Positions 6,540 to 13,020 of a stretch of DNA of 45,567 bases are shown one piece after another. Source of the stretch: a virus. Position 1 is the stretch's first letter, and each line of letters begins with the position of its first letter. Location: the IMG/VR virus record IMGVR_UViG_3300020472_000055, positions 1 to 45,567 of that record. One strand, 5' to 3'. The notes beneath the pieces are model-generated. The model was not told the origin of the DNA. It did not search any database and saw only the letters and a program-made list of their open reading frames with translations. The position numbers were made by a program, and so were the translations under genes.

Positions 6540-6713
6540 TTACTGAATAAGTTTGGATGGACGTTGTTGTAATCTAAAGAATGTTTCTTGTTTAGTATAG
6601 TTAGAACCACCAGAGTAATCTGATGAAGATAAATTAACAACAACTGTTAATAGTATTGCTGTTAAAATAGCAGAACTAAACAAAATTACATTAGTATTAT
6701 TATCATCACTCAT
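6540..6713 (-). CDS. Small membrane protein, 57 aa
   Basis: It begins MSDDNNTN followed by a single hydrophobic segment, VILFSSAILTAILLTVVVNL, then a polar C-terminus (QETFFRLQQRPSKLIQ). It is predicted to be a single-pass inner-membrane protein. ATG at 6713 overlaps the upstream TGA (ATGA). Role unknown; small membrane proteins in early phage regions often act in host takeover or superinfection exclusion. Confidence 0.7.
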   Translation of the reverse strand: MSDDNNTNVILFSSAILTAILLTVVVNLSSSDYSGGSNYTKQETFFRLQQRPSKLIQ

Positions 6714-6919
6714 TCTACTTTCCAATCTTGGTTACCTTTAACTGGAACCCAAAAGTAATAATTACCCTTCAATGATTTCAGGTAATAATGTTTAGTTCCT
6801 TCATAAATCTGTTCTTCTTCAACTGTACATGTATGGAACAAATCCATTTCGTCAGTGAAGCGATTCTTCGCCTTTTGAGTCAGTGGAGTAACACAAACTC
6901 GTTTGGTTTTGGTTTTCAT
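6710..6919 (-). CDS. Hypothetical protein, 69 aa
   Basis: It begins MKTKTKRVCVTPLTQKAKNR and ends with a strand-rich tail (HYYLKSLKGNYYFWVPVKGN). I chose ATG at 6919 over the alternative at 6931 because it starts the conserved-looking basic segment. It is the first gene downstream of cassette 6. Confidence 0.7.
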   Translation of the reverse strand: MKTKTKRVCVTPLTQKAKNRFTDEMDLFHTCTVEEEQIYEGTKHYYLKSLKGNYYFWVPVKGNQDWKVE

Positions 6920-6935
6920 AATTAAATCCAATGTG

Positions 6936-6993
6936 AATATTATAACAAAGATTGAGACCAGTGGACAAATAGTGTGACAGTAAATTAACTGTC
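6936..6993 (-). promoter_or_regulatory. Regulatory cassette 6 (variant spacing of GTCCAC)
   Basis: The perfect palindrome GACAGT-N6-ACTGTC lies at 6976-6993 and GTTATAATATTC at 6936-6947, about 41 bp away. Unlike the other copies, GTCCAC is not joined to the palindrome but lies at 6961-6966, ten bases further downstream. The palindrome-to-promoter spacing is nonetheless kept. Confidence 0.65.
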
Positions 6994-7116
6994 CTAATCA
7001 TCATCTCCTGATCTCAATTCTATGTTAAGCAAATAGAACCAAATTACCGCCATAACTATTATTAGAAATACTCTAATTGATTCCCAAGATGTATCAATAG
7101 TACCTAAGTTATTCAC
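6994..7116 (-). CDS. Small single-pass membrane protein, 40 aa, GTG start
   Basis: GTG at 7116 overlaps the TAA of the upstream gene (GTGAATAA). The protein reads MNNLGTIDTSWESIRVF, then a hydrophobic segment (LIIVMAVIWFYLLNI), then ELRSGDDD. TAG falls directly before the cassette 6 palindrome. Coupled start, membrane segment and exact tiling support it. Confidence 0.6.
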   Translation of the reverse strand: MNNLGTIDTSWESIRVFLIIVMAVIWFYLLNIELRSGDDD

Positions 7117-7294
7117 GATCAGGTATTTTATCAGGACACAATAATGCTCCTGCTAACTCTCTTGCATGTAAGTTCTTTTCGCATAACTTAGTCATCCATA
7201 TTCGTTCATCTAAACTAACAGGAACTCCATCTGTAGTTACCATCCTACAGCATATATCTATTAACTCATTGCGGTACTTAGTTGATAGTGTCAT
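7109..7294 (-). CDS. Hypothetical protein, 61 aa
   Basis: It begins MTLSTKYRNELIDICCRMVT and contains a CC pair and two further cysteines, in a mainly helical protein. ATG overlaps the TGA of the helicase gene (ATGA), so it is translated with it. No family recognised, and the cysteines are not spaced as an obvious zinc site. Confidence 0.7.
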   Translation of the reverse strand: MTLSTKYRNELIDICCRMVTTDGVPVSLDERIWMTKLCEKNLHARELAGALLCPDKIPDRE

Positions 7295-8550
7295 CTTGTT
7301 ACATGTGATACGTGTGCTTCACCTTTATCGAAAATAGTATTAACAACTCTCTGTAATCTCTTCTCGGTACTTATACCAACATTATTATATACTGGTACAA
7401 ACATTTTACCAAAAGACTTACGATAGTTATCAACATCTCCTGCATTAATTATACCATGTTTTATATCATTTGCATCCTCTTTATGTAGACGTATTACACG
7501 ACCAATCGTTTGCGCCATTGTAATATAGTCTAAATTTCTCATCAATATACATGCACTTAACCCTCTAACATTCATTCCTTCAGATAATATTGAATGATGA
7601 AACATAATAAACTTCTTATCAGGATCATCACCCCATTTGTTCATAGTATCAAAGAATGTATGGCGATGTACTTTCTTTCCATCTATAATTGCACCATGTT
7701 TAGATGTTATCCACATGACACTATATCCTAAGATTTCTTTACACTCTAACTGGAAGGATGTGCGTGTTAATAGTGAAGCAATATCCTTTGTAGATTTTGC
7801 AGTTACTAACACTTTATCCATCCTATCTTCAGTCTTAAGTATCTGTAAGAGAACATTCTTATCCCTTTCAGGTTGTTCCATCTCATTAGTATACTTGCAA
7901 GATGATACTTTAGGTGGGATAATATATCCCTGTCTGATAAGATCAGGTGCAGGTATTTGTGCGATTACTTTACCATAAATGTCCTCATCATTCATTCCTG
8001 CTTTTAAAGGAGTTCTCGAATGTTTAGGAGTTGCAGTAAAGAAATAGCACCGTTTTGCGTACATTGAGTAATACTCAACAGACTCAATAAAATTCTTTTG
8101 TGTACTGTTATGTGCTTCATCAAAATATATCGTATCCACGTTAATCTTAGACTCTTGTACTCTATGAAGAGAATGATATGTCGTAAAGATTAACTTATGT
8201 CTTTTCCAGTTAGTAACAGCGAAATCATAGATTTCCGTACTATTTGTTGTTGTCTGATGACGAGTCTTTGCACTATGTACATGCAAGACTGCAACATTAT
8301 CAAATGAATGTGATAAGAAATCATCACATAATTGTTGTGCAAGTAGTATGCGAGGTGCAACAACTACAGTAGTAACTGGTTCAGTGAATCTCCTTGTATT
8401 CTTATCATAATCCCACAAGGATTGCATTTGATTCATTGCATCTACAATCATGCAGATTGTTTTACCACCACCAGTAGGGACAAGGATTTGTCCCTTAGTA
8501 GTATGTTGCATTGTCTCTACTATTTGACTCTGATGAGTTCTAAGTTTCAT
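7291..8550 (-). CDS. SF2 DEAH-box helicase, 419 aa
   Basis: The protein starts MKLRTHQSQIVETMQ, a Q-motif-like opening. It contains PTGGGKT at residues 25-31 (Walker A), DEAH at 144-147 (Walker B), TATP at 172-175 (motif III) and QTIGRVIRLH at 347-356 (motif VI). This is a complete ATP-dependent helicase core of the UvsW/RecG-like DExH kind with no extra domains; unwinding of recombination or replication intermediates, or of RNA-DNA hybrids, is likely. I prefer ATG at 8550, as the frame upstream to 8595 runs into the terminator of cassette 7. It heads an operon with the two small genes that follow. Confidence 0.9.
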   Translation of the reverse strand: MKLRTHQSQIVETMQHTTKGQILVPTGGGKTICMIVDAMNQMQSLWDYDKNTRRFTEPVTTVVVAPRILLAQQLCDDFLSHSFDNVAVLHVHSAKTRHQTTTNSTEIYDFAVTNWKRHKLIFTTYHSLHRVQESKINVDTIYFDEAHNSTQKNFIESVEYYSMYAKRCYFFTATPKHSRTPLKAGMNDEDIYGKVIAQIPAPDLIRQGYIIPPKVSSCKYTNEMEQPERDKNVLLQILKTEDRMDKVLVTAKSTKDIASLLTRTSFQLECKEILGYSVMWITSKHGAIIDGKKVHRHTFFDTMNKWGDDPDKKFIMFHHSILSEGMNVRGLSACILMRNLDYITMAQTIGRVIRLHKEDANDIKHGIINAGDVDNYRKSFGKMFVPVYNNVGISTEKRLQRVVNTIFDKGEAHVSHVTR

Positions 8551-8565
8551 CAAGGTTTCTTCAGT

Positions 8566-8627
8566 AATAATAATATAACACCAAAAAACCCCCAAGTGGG
8601 GGTTTAGTGGACAGTTTCAGAACTGGT
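8566..8627 (-). promoter_or_regulatory. Regulatory cassette 7
   Basis: Here the proximal half-site is intact (ACTGTC, 8610-8615) while the distal half has two mismatches (8622-8627). GTTATATTATTATTA (8566-8580) forms the -10-like region about 44 bp away. The TGA of the 41-aa gene lies in the spacer. It drives the helicase operon. Confidence 0.6.
8586..8605 (-). terminator. Intrinsic terminator within cassette 7
   Basis: Minus strand AAACCCCC-ACTT-GGGGGTTT with three further T residues, between the 41-aa gene and the helicase. Confidence 0.75.
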
Positions 8628-8742
8628 TGAGTAATTTCTTGGTTTCTGGGGATAACTCCTCTTTAATACCAAGATCGAATAAATCATCCTCAAGTGGAGT
8701 ATTATTCAATTCCTCAATAGTTTCAAATTCAAAATCTTCCAT
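8617..8742 (-). CDS. Small acidic protein, 41 aa
   Basis: It begins MEDFEFETIEELNNTPLEDD and ends LSPETKKLLNQF, very acidic. Its last codons lie inside the cassette 7 palindrome. No clear Shine-Dalgarno site. Composition and position argue for a real early gene. Confidence 0.6.
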   Translation of the reverse strand: MEDFEFETIEELNNTPLEDDLFDLGIKEELSPETKKLLNQF

Positions 8743-8767
8743 AATAAATGTGATTTAGTGAGTGTAA

Positions 8768-9055
8768 TTATGCAACTGGTGGAACACCAGGCGTTTGAGC
8801 AACTGTAGCATCAAGATCAAACTTTTCTGCCATTTGATTTGCTGATTTTAGTGCATTAATTTCAATATATGCTTGTCTAATATCTTCTTGTTGTTTAAAC
8901 AATGCAGAGTTAATCATACTCTCCATTGCTGACAGTCTCTCATCTATATTACCTATAGTTGTCATAGCAACTTTCAACTGTTTTGTTAGTCTATCTAACT
9001 CATTCAGTTTTGCAGTTGTATCAACACCAGGCGCTGACATTGATTGTTGTGCCAT
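8768..9055 (-). CDS. Coiled-coil hypothetical protein, 95 aa
   Basis: Residues 13-75 form a long heptad-patterned helix (LNELDRLTKQLKVAMTTIGN, ERLSAMESMINSALFKQQED), flanked by short Ala/Pro-rich ends (AQTPGVPPVA). Likely an oligomeric helical protein; whether structural or regulatory cannot be told. Position suggests early or middle expression with the genes just upstream. Confidence 0.75.
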   Translation of the reverse strand: MAQQSMSAPGVDTTAKLNELDRLTKQLKVAMTTIGNIDERLSAMESMINSALFKQQEDIRQAYIEINALKSANQMAEKFDLDATVAQTPGVPPVA

Positions 9056-9081
9056 AATAATTAGTCAGTGAACATTTCTAT

Positions 9082-9294
9082 TTAGAAAGCAAACTTAGAG
9101 ATGGAAACACATGTCATAAATGATAGCATTACCACCACATCATACGCTTTAGTTCTTGCAAAGAATGGAATACTCATTAAGCAAGCAATAGCATGTACTA
9201 TTGTACCATAAGTAACACTTACATGCAATACAATGAAATATCCAACAACAACAAGTAATGAACCAATCTGTCTACTAATTGTTACTGTTCTCAT
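9082..9294 (-). CDS. Membrane protein, 70 aa
   Basis: It begins MRTVTISRQIGSLLVVVGYF and shows two to three hydrophobic segments (residues 11-35, 38-50 and 52-70). GAGGTGA precedes the ATG at a good distance, and the start lies just after the stop of the upstream gene. Predicted inner-membrane protein of unknown role. Confidence 0.7.
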   Translation of the reverse strand: MRTVTISRQIGSLLVVVGYFIVLHVSVTYGTIVHAIACLMSIPFFARTKAYDVVVMLSFMTCVSISKFAF

Positions 9295-9299
9295 GGTAA

Positions 9300-9743
9300 T
9301 CACCTCATGTAAAGATAACCACCTGCCCAATCACAGTTTGCATACATTGCTTCACGTTGATAGATAATTCTCATATCATATCTTACATGTTTTGCAGGAG
9401 ATGCCCATGATGCAGGTTTATAAACTTCACCAGTGTTCTTATCAACAAATGCGTGAACACTTCCTGCTCTTCCTCTATCATATTGTATGATTTTGTGATA
9501 CTTTCTACCAGTGGTAATACGAAACTCCATAGTAGACTTATTCGCTTCAAGATCTTCAATCCTTGCCCTTAAGTAGTCTGAAGGAGAAGAATTATAAGAT
9601 CTACGTGCTGAATTAAGAGAGTATCTTACATACTGTTCTTCAAGAGCAACACACAAATCATTAGTCCAACGTAATACTCTTACTTTCAATTCTGCCTTTG
9701 CGATTGCATCGGGACTGAGTTTCTTTTGAGTCTTAGTTGACAT
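9300..9743 (-). CDS. Conserved cyanophage-type hypothetical protein, 147 aa
   Basis: The N-terminal 70 residues are basic helix (RVLRWTNDLCVALEEQYVRY). The C-terminal part carries GRKYHKIIQ and SVHAFVDKNTGEVYKPASW, a pattern I recall from small cyanophage and cyanobacterial proteins without assigned function. It follows a 150-base structured leader (9761-9914) and cassette 8, so its expression may be controlled by that RNA. Confidence 0.75.
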   Translation of the reverse strand: MSTKTQKKLSPDAIAKAELKVRVLRWTNDLCVALEEQYVRYSLNSARRSYNSSPSDYLRARIEDLEANKSTMEFRITTGRKYHKIIQYDRGRAGSVHAFVDKNTGEVYKPASWASPAKHVRYDMRIIYQREAMYANCDWAGGYLYMR

Positions 9744-9760
9744 AATAATGATTAATAAAT

Positions 9761-9914
9761 GAATGAAATCCCCATTTTCGCATTAACCTCGCCCTTGTTA
9801 GCATAAGGTATGGGGATTGGTTGAGTAAGGTCTTATCCACGGCACCTGCTCGCTACATTGCCTTACTCGTGGGTTTACCACATCTCTGGGACTAACAGAT
9901 CACTCTTGCCCTGA
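9761..9914 (-). ncRNA. Structured untranslated leader, possible riboswitch or ncRNA
   Basis: Between the cassette 8 promoter and the 147-aa gene there is no open frame, and the sequence is visibly richer in G+C than its surroundings. On the minus strand it holds several paired elements: GAGTAAGG with CCTTACTC; CCAC just before and GTGG inside that pair, which cross it and could form a pseudoknot; GGCA/TGCC within; and a nine-base pair AATCCCCAT/ATGGGGATT closing a second domain. I cannot match it to a named family from memory. The manA, wcaG and PhotoRC motifs are known from cyanophages and should be compared. Confidence 0.5.
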
Positions 9915-9915
9915 G

Positions 9916-9979
9916 CACTCTTATATAATACATGAAAAAACCCCTCTGTGGGGGTTTAGTGGACACTTTGTAAACTGTC
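9916..9979 (-). promoter_or_regulatory. Regulatory cassette 8
   Basis: The palindrome copy at 9962-9979 reads GACAGTTTACAAAGTGTC; it pairs along most of its length with one central-arm mismatch. GTATTATATAAGAGTG (9916-9931) is identical to the -10 region of cassette 1 and lies about 43 bp from the palindrome centre. It would transcribe the structured leader. Confidence 0.7.
9938..9957 (-). terminator. Intrinsic terminator within cassette 8
   Basis: Minus strand AAACCCC-CACAGA-GGGGTTT followed by three more T residues. It ends the transcript that includes the 50-aa gene. Confidence 0.75.
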
Positions 9980-10130
9980 ACCTGACTGGTTCAGGATGTA
10001 ACCACATATCATCTGCAGCATATCTTTCCTGCGCTTCTAACAGTGCTGCACTACGATTTGGGGATAATGACTCAAAATAAGTTTGAATTCTTCTACCATC
10101 CTTAGTAGTAGCGTAAACTCTCCATCTCAT
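9978..10130 (-). CDS. Small basic protein, 50 aa
   Basis: It begins MRWRVYATTKDGRRIQTYFE and ends DDMWLHPEPVR, a short strand-strand-helix pattern. Its TGA is the TGA directly adjoining the cassette 8 palindrome. It is separated by five bases from the oxygenase-like gene upstream. Function unknown. Confidence 0.65.
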   Translation of the reverse strand: MRWRVYATTKDGRRIQTYFESLSPNRSAALLEAQERYAADDMWLHPEPVR

Positions 10131-10135
10131 AGTTT

Positions 10136-10891
10136 TTAATCAGAGTGATACTCTTCCATGTCAATATCAGGATACACCCAAATCTCGTCTTTTTTCCTTT
10201 TTGTAAAATTTCTTAACCTTTCTTCATCTGTGAGTCTTGAAACTCTCCATCCATAATCACCATCACCTACAACATTTGGCATAAAGTTCATTGCAACTGT
10301 TATACGATTTGCTTCAGTATTCTTCTTATATCCATGAACAACTGTAGCAGGGAACAGTAATAATTCTCCTTCATTTGCTTTAATGTGGTCAATCTGATTA
10401 TATCTTGTATTCTTCTCACTTGCAAGGTTAATTGTAGGATTGTCTGGAAATTGCATCAATGATGTATTCTTAACAAAATAAGTTGTAGCATGTTTAGTAT
10501 TATCGTAATTAGCGTAATATACTCCTGAAACTATAGTATTACCATGATAATGTGGTCCTTGAATACCACCTACATCACATATATTAATCCAACTATCTGT
10601 TACTAACATAGTGTCAGATAGATACTTACCCATCACATCTTTAACAAATAATTCTGCTTGTTCTTCTATCCAATATCTAAATCTTTCAAACCTTTGTTGC
10701 TCTAATACAGAGTAATAATCCAAATGATATAGTTCATCAGAATTAGGATTAGCAAGTTCAGGCATAAACTCTCTTGCTCCACCTTTACTCCTAATAGTAT
10801 CAACTTCATCCATAACATGTGCTTTCATTTGCTCATGAAATGGACATGGTATAATTGCTACTGGTTGTGGTAATATAGGAACTACATTCAT
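10136..10891 (-). CDS. 2OG-Fe(II) oxygenase-like protein, 251 aa
   Basis: The core reads QGPHYHGNTIVSGVYYANYD (residues 112-131) and EGELLLFPATVVHGYKKNTE followed by ANRITVAMNF. His114, His116 and His186 are the expected iron ligands and Arg196 the 2-oxoglutarate contact. This belongs to the putative oxygenase family with an H-x-H motif and the SGVYY strand. It carries a longer N-terminal helical segment than the other copies. It sits last in a run of three oxygenase-like genes; the substrate is unknown. Confidence 0.8.
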   Translation of the reverse strand: MNVVPILPQPVAIIPCPFHEQMKAHVMDEVDTIRSKGGAREFMPELANPNSDELYHLDYYSVLEQQRFERFRYWIEEQAELFVKDVMGKYLSDTMLVTDSWINICDVGGIQGPHYHGNTIVSGVYYANYDNTKHATTYFVKNTSLMQFPDNPTINLASEKNTRYNQIDHIKANEGELLLFPATVVHGYKKNTEANRITVAMNFMPNVVGDGDYGWRVSRLTDEERLRNFTKRKKDEIWVYPDIDMEEYHSD

Positions 10892-10893
10892 AC

Positions 10894-11559
10894 TTAAGGT
10901 ACAGGATGTGTCTGTCTTTCTTCAAAAGATTCATCACCATATTTACCATGATATTTACCCTTAGTCTTTGCTAATCTCTCTTCATCCATATACTCCATCG
11001 GGAAAGGTACAGAGTTGAAACTAACAGTTATTCTATCACCTTGAGTATTATTCAATCTACTACCATGTTCTAACCATGATGGAAAGATATATAAATGATT
11101 CTCTTTAATAGGTACATCAAACTCATACTGAGTGTACTGAGTTTGTATTAAGTGCATCTCACACATTTTATATGGAGTTAATGGTGAAATCATATACAAG
11201 TTACCTACATCTCCTTCAGGTAATTGCACATAGAATGCTCCACTTAAGGGAGAACCTTCATGTCTATGTCTATGTGTAAATCCGCCAGGTGGTAATATAT
11301 TGTACCAACTACCGCTTAACATACTGGGGAAATATCCACTCTTATCTGAATAGTCATCCAAACATTGTTGAAATGCGAATAACATTGGATGTGCAATTTC
11401 ATCTCTTAGTGGATCCCATCCACCATGAGAACTAACACCATTAACTGCTAATGAGTGTGGATTAGTTTTACCACTGTCTTTAATATGTTTCTTCCAAGTA
11501 TCAAGATCAGGATGACTTGTTAGATCATATTCTTCAATTAGTGTTGGAAATATGTCCAT
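10894..11559 (-). CDS. 2OG-Fe(II) oxygenase-like protein, 221 aa
   Basis: The signature is PPGGFTHRHRHEGSPLSGAF (residues 91-110) with ENHLYIFPSWLEHGSRLNN and DRITVSFN. His96, His98 or His100 and His165 are possible ligands; Arg176 is the 2-oxoglutarate contact. The opening MDIFPTLIEEYDL is typical for this group (a short strand naming the target loop). ATG at 11559 overlaps the end of the upstream gene (TAATG). Confidence 0.8.
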   Translation of the reverse strand: MDIFPTLIEEYDLTSHPDLDTWKKHIKDSGKTNPHSLAVNGVSSHGGWDPLRDEIAHPMLFAFQQCLDDYSDKSGYFPSMLSGSWYNILPPGGFTHRHRHEGSPLSGAFYVQLPEGDVGNLYMISPLTPYKMCEMHLIQTQYTQYEFDVPIKENHLYIFPSWLEHGSRLNNTQGDRITVSFNSVPFPMEYMDEERLAKTKGKYHGKYGDESFEERQTHPVP

Positions 11560-12059
11560 TACAAATATACTATGTTACATACAATTCTTCGGTCAGCATC
11601 AGTACAAGATGACCCAGCATGTTTATATGTGCCTGGGAACTTTATCGCTCTGTTTGCTTTACTTTGTACCTTTTGTCCGTCCTCAAAGTATGTATAACCA
11701 TCACAATCATTGAAATATATTATACAGATCTTTACGTCTTCAGGTATAGTTTCATTGGGTGTAGTTACATCATAATGTAATGGTTTCTCTACTATATCTG
11801 TTGTCCTTGTTGTAGCATTGACCTTAATTCTATGCAACCCAAGTGGATTTATCCCTACTAATACTGGTCTTATTTCACTCCAATGTGGCGATACTGGTTC
11901 ACAATTAAGGTAGAAAGTATGTGAGAATTGTGGACATCCATCACCATCATATACTGTACCATTGCTAAAGAACCATGGCATATTCTCGCCAAGTATAAAC
12001 TTACTTACGTTATTATAGAGATCTTCTGGTAAGAAATTATCGTAAACTTCTACGCTCAT
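11559..12059 (-). CDS. 2OG-Fe(II) oxygenase-like protein, prolyl-hydroxylase type, 166 aa
   Basis: Unlike its two neighbours this protein has the classical H-x-D: PLHYDVTT at residues 93-100 (His95, Asp97), then FPGTYKHAGSS (His147) and DRRIVCNIVYL (Arg157/158). N-terminal VYDNFLPEDLYNNVSKFI is the usual opening helix of prolyl-4-hydroxylase-like domains. Possibly catalytic on a protein or small substrate. ATGA overlap with the endonuclease gene upstream means the two are co-translated. Confidence 0.75.
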   Translation of the reverse strand: MSVEVYDNFLPEDLYNNVSKFILGENMPWFFSNGTVYDGDGCPQFSHTFYLNCEPVSPHWSEIRPVLVGINPLGLHRIKVNATTRTTDIVEKPLHYDVTTPNETIPEDVKICIIYFNDCDGYTYFEDGQKVQSKANRAIKFPGTYKHAGSSCTDADRRIVCNIVYL

Positions 12060-12586
12060 TGTGTAACAACTAAACCATTCTTTGTGTTCTTATAGTATAT
12101 AATAGGGTAGTCAATCGTCTCCTTCCCTGCTTCTATTGTTTTCTTGTAAGTATGTGGTTTAATTGATACAAACTGTCCATCAACTACACCATCAATTCCT
12201 TTACTTTCTTCATCTGGAGTTGCTAATCTATAATCACCAGTCTCGGAAACCATCTCCAATATATCTAACTGAACTTGTAACCCTGAGAATGTCTTATCAA
12301 TAACTAAATCCTTAGTCCAATTATATACATCATCACGATTAAGTTCATCTAAGTTCTCCTTAATCCTCAAAACATACTCCCATATCTTATCAGCAGCAAC
12401 ATCAATCTTATCAAGTCCTTGTTTCTCATCATAGAAAGACTGCCACCCATCCTGTGAAGGATTAGGTGTAGATTCTCTATACTCTTGGATGAGATCACTA
12501 CACTGACCCATATTTCGAGGTCTTGTTGCTTGTGAGAAAGAGTTTGCTAAGTTGATGACAGAACCGATGTATGGAAGTTTAGTCAT
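12056..12586 (-). CDS. MjaI-family restriction endonuclease, 176 aa
   Basis: The protein begins MTKLPYIGSVINLANSFSQA, then TRPRNMGQCSDLIQEY, a hallmark opening of the RE_MjaI family as I recall it. Residues 130-145 read GIDGVVDGQFVSIKPH, which holds the likely catalytic D-x(n)-S-I-K of a PD-(D/E)xK nuclease, with KTFSGLQVQLDIL before it. MjaI itself cuts CTAG. No methyltransferase is next to it, so it is either a lone nuclease used against host DNA or competing phages, or the phage is protected by lacking sites. ATG at 12586 fits the family start; the frame upstream to 12634 lies in the preceding gene. Confidence 0.8.
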   Translation of the reverse strand: MTKLPYIGSVINLANSFSQATRPRNMGQCSDLIQEYRESTPNPSQDGWQSFYDEKQGLDKIDVAADKIWEYVLRIKENLDELNRDDVYNWTKDLVIDKTFSGLQVQLDILEMVSETGDYRLATPDEESKGIDGVVDGQFVSIKPHTYKKTIEAGKETIDYPIIYYKNTKNGLVVTQ

Positions 12587-12614
12587 TAGTAATCTTATTT
12601 CTCTTAGATTACCA

Positions 12615-12794
12615 CTAATGACTACGATTGTCAATCACTGCTTGTGCCTCTTTATAAACTGTCGGCACCTCCACAGTAGAATCCTCTCGTTTTTCTTCGT
12701 TATCTCTGTACCTTTTGTACAATCTATCAGGATGTTTTGAGTCAACTAAAACTATATCATCAAGTTCCTTGACTATCTGTTGCATTGTTTTCAT
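12615..12794 (-). CDS. Hypothetical protein, 59 aa
   Basis: The likely start is MKTMQQIVKELDDIVLVDSK at 12794, with MQQIV (12785) possible. It is a charged helix with a central basic patch (HPDRLYKRYRDNEEKRED). It lies between a coiled-coil gene and the endonuclease in one operon. The function is unknown; a partner or regulator of the nuclease is conceivable. Confidence 0.6.
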   Translation of the reverse strand: MKTMQQIVKELDDIVLVDSKHPDRLYKRYRDNEEKREDSTVEVPTVYKEAQAVIDNRSH

Positions 12795-12942
12795 TTTCAA
12801 GTACCTGTAGCATCTCAAGAGCGCCTTGGAGTTTAAGATATTCTTCTTTTTTCAAATCAAATGATTTCTGTAACTCTTGCAATTCTGCTTGAAGATTATT
12901 AGATCTTTGTATCAACTGTTCCTTATGATTAATATCAGTCAT
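12760..12942 (-). CDS. Small coiled-coil protein, 60 aa
   Basis: It begins MTDINHKEQLIQRSNNLQAE and continues as one heptad-patterned helix (LQKSFDLKKEEYLKLQGALE) to residue 50. It is the first gene of the minus-strand operon that runs to 10136, and its end overlaps the next gene. A CTAAATAT late-type promoter lies 34 bases before the ATG. Confidence 0.65.
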   Translation of the reverse strand: MTDINHKEQLIQRSNNLQAELQELQKSFDLKKEEYLKLQGALEMLQVLENENNATDSQGT

Positions 12943-12975
12943 ATTATTAGCGAAGTTATATCTATCTATTATACC

Positions 12976-12983
12976 ATATTTAG
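12976..12983 (-). promoter_or_regulatory. Late-type promoter for the endonuclease/oxygenase operon
   Basis: CTAAATAT on the minus strand resembles the T4 late consensus TATAAATA; it diverges from the plus-strand late promoter ten bases away. Confidence 0.5.
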
Positions 12984-12986
12984 ATC

Positions 12987-12994
12987 AATAAATA
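12987..12994 (+). promoter_or_regulatory. Late promoter for the glycine-rich adhesin
   Basis: AATAAATA lies 27 bases before the ATG at 13021 and matches the T4-type late consensus. Confidence 0.6.
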
Positions 12995-13020
12995 CATGTG
13001 AGGTATAGTATCTACCGTAC

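Noticed and set aside
2203-9957. C-rich hairpins considered as a dispersed repeat or mobile element
   Set aside because: They are intrinsic terminators belonging to the promoter cassettes; there are no ends, target duplications or transposase.
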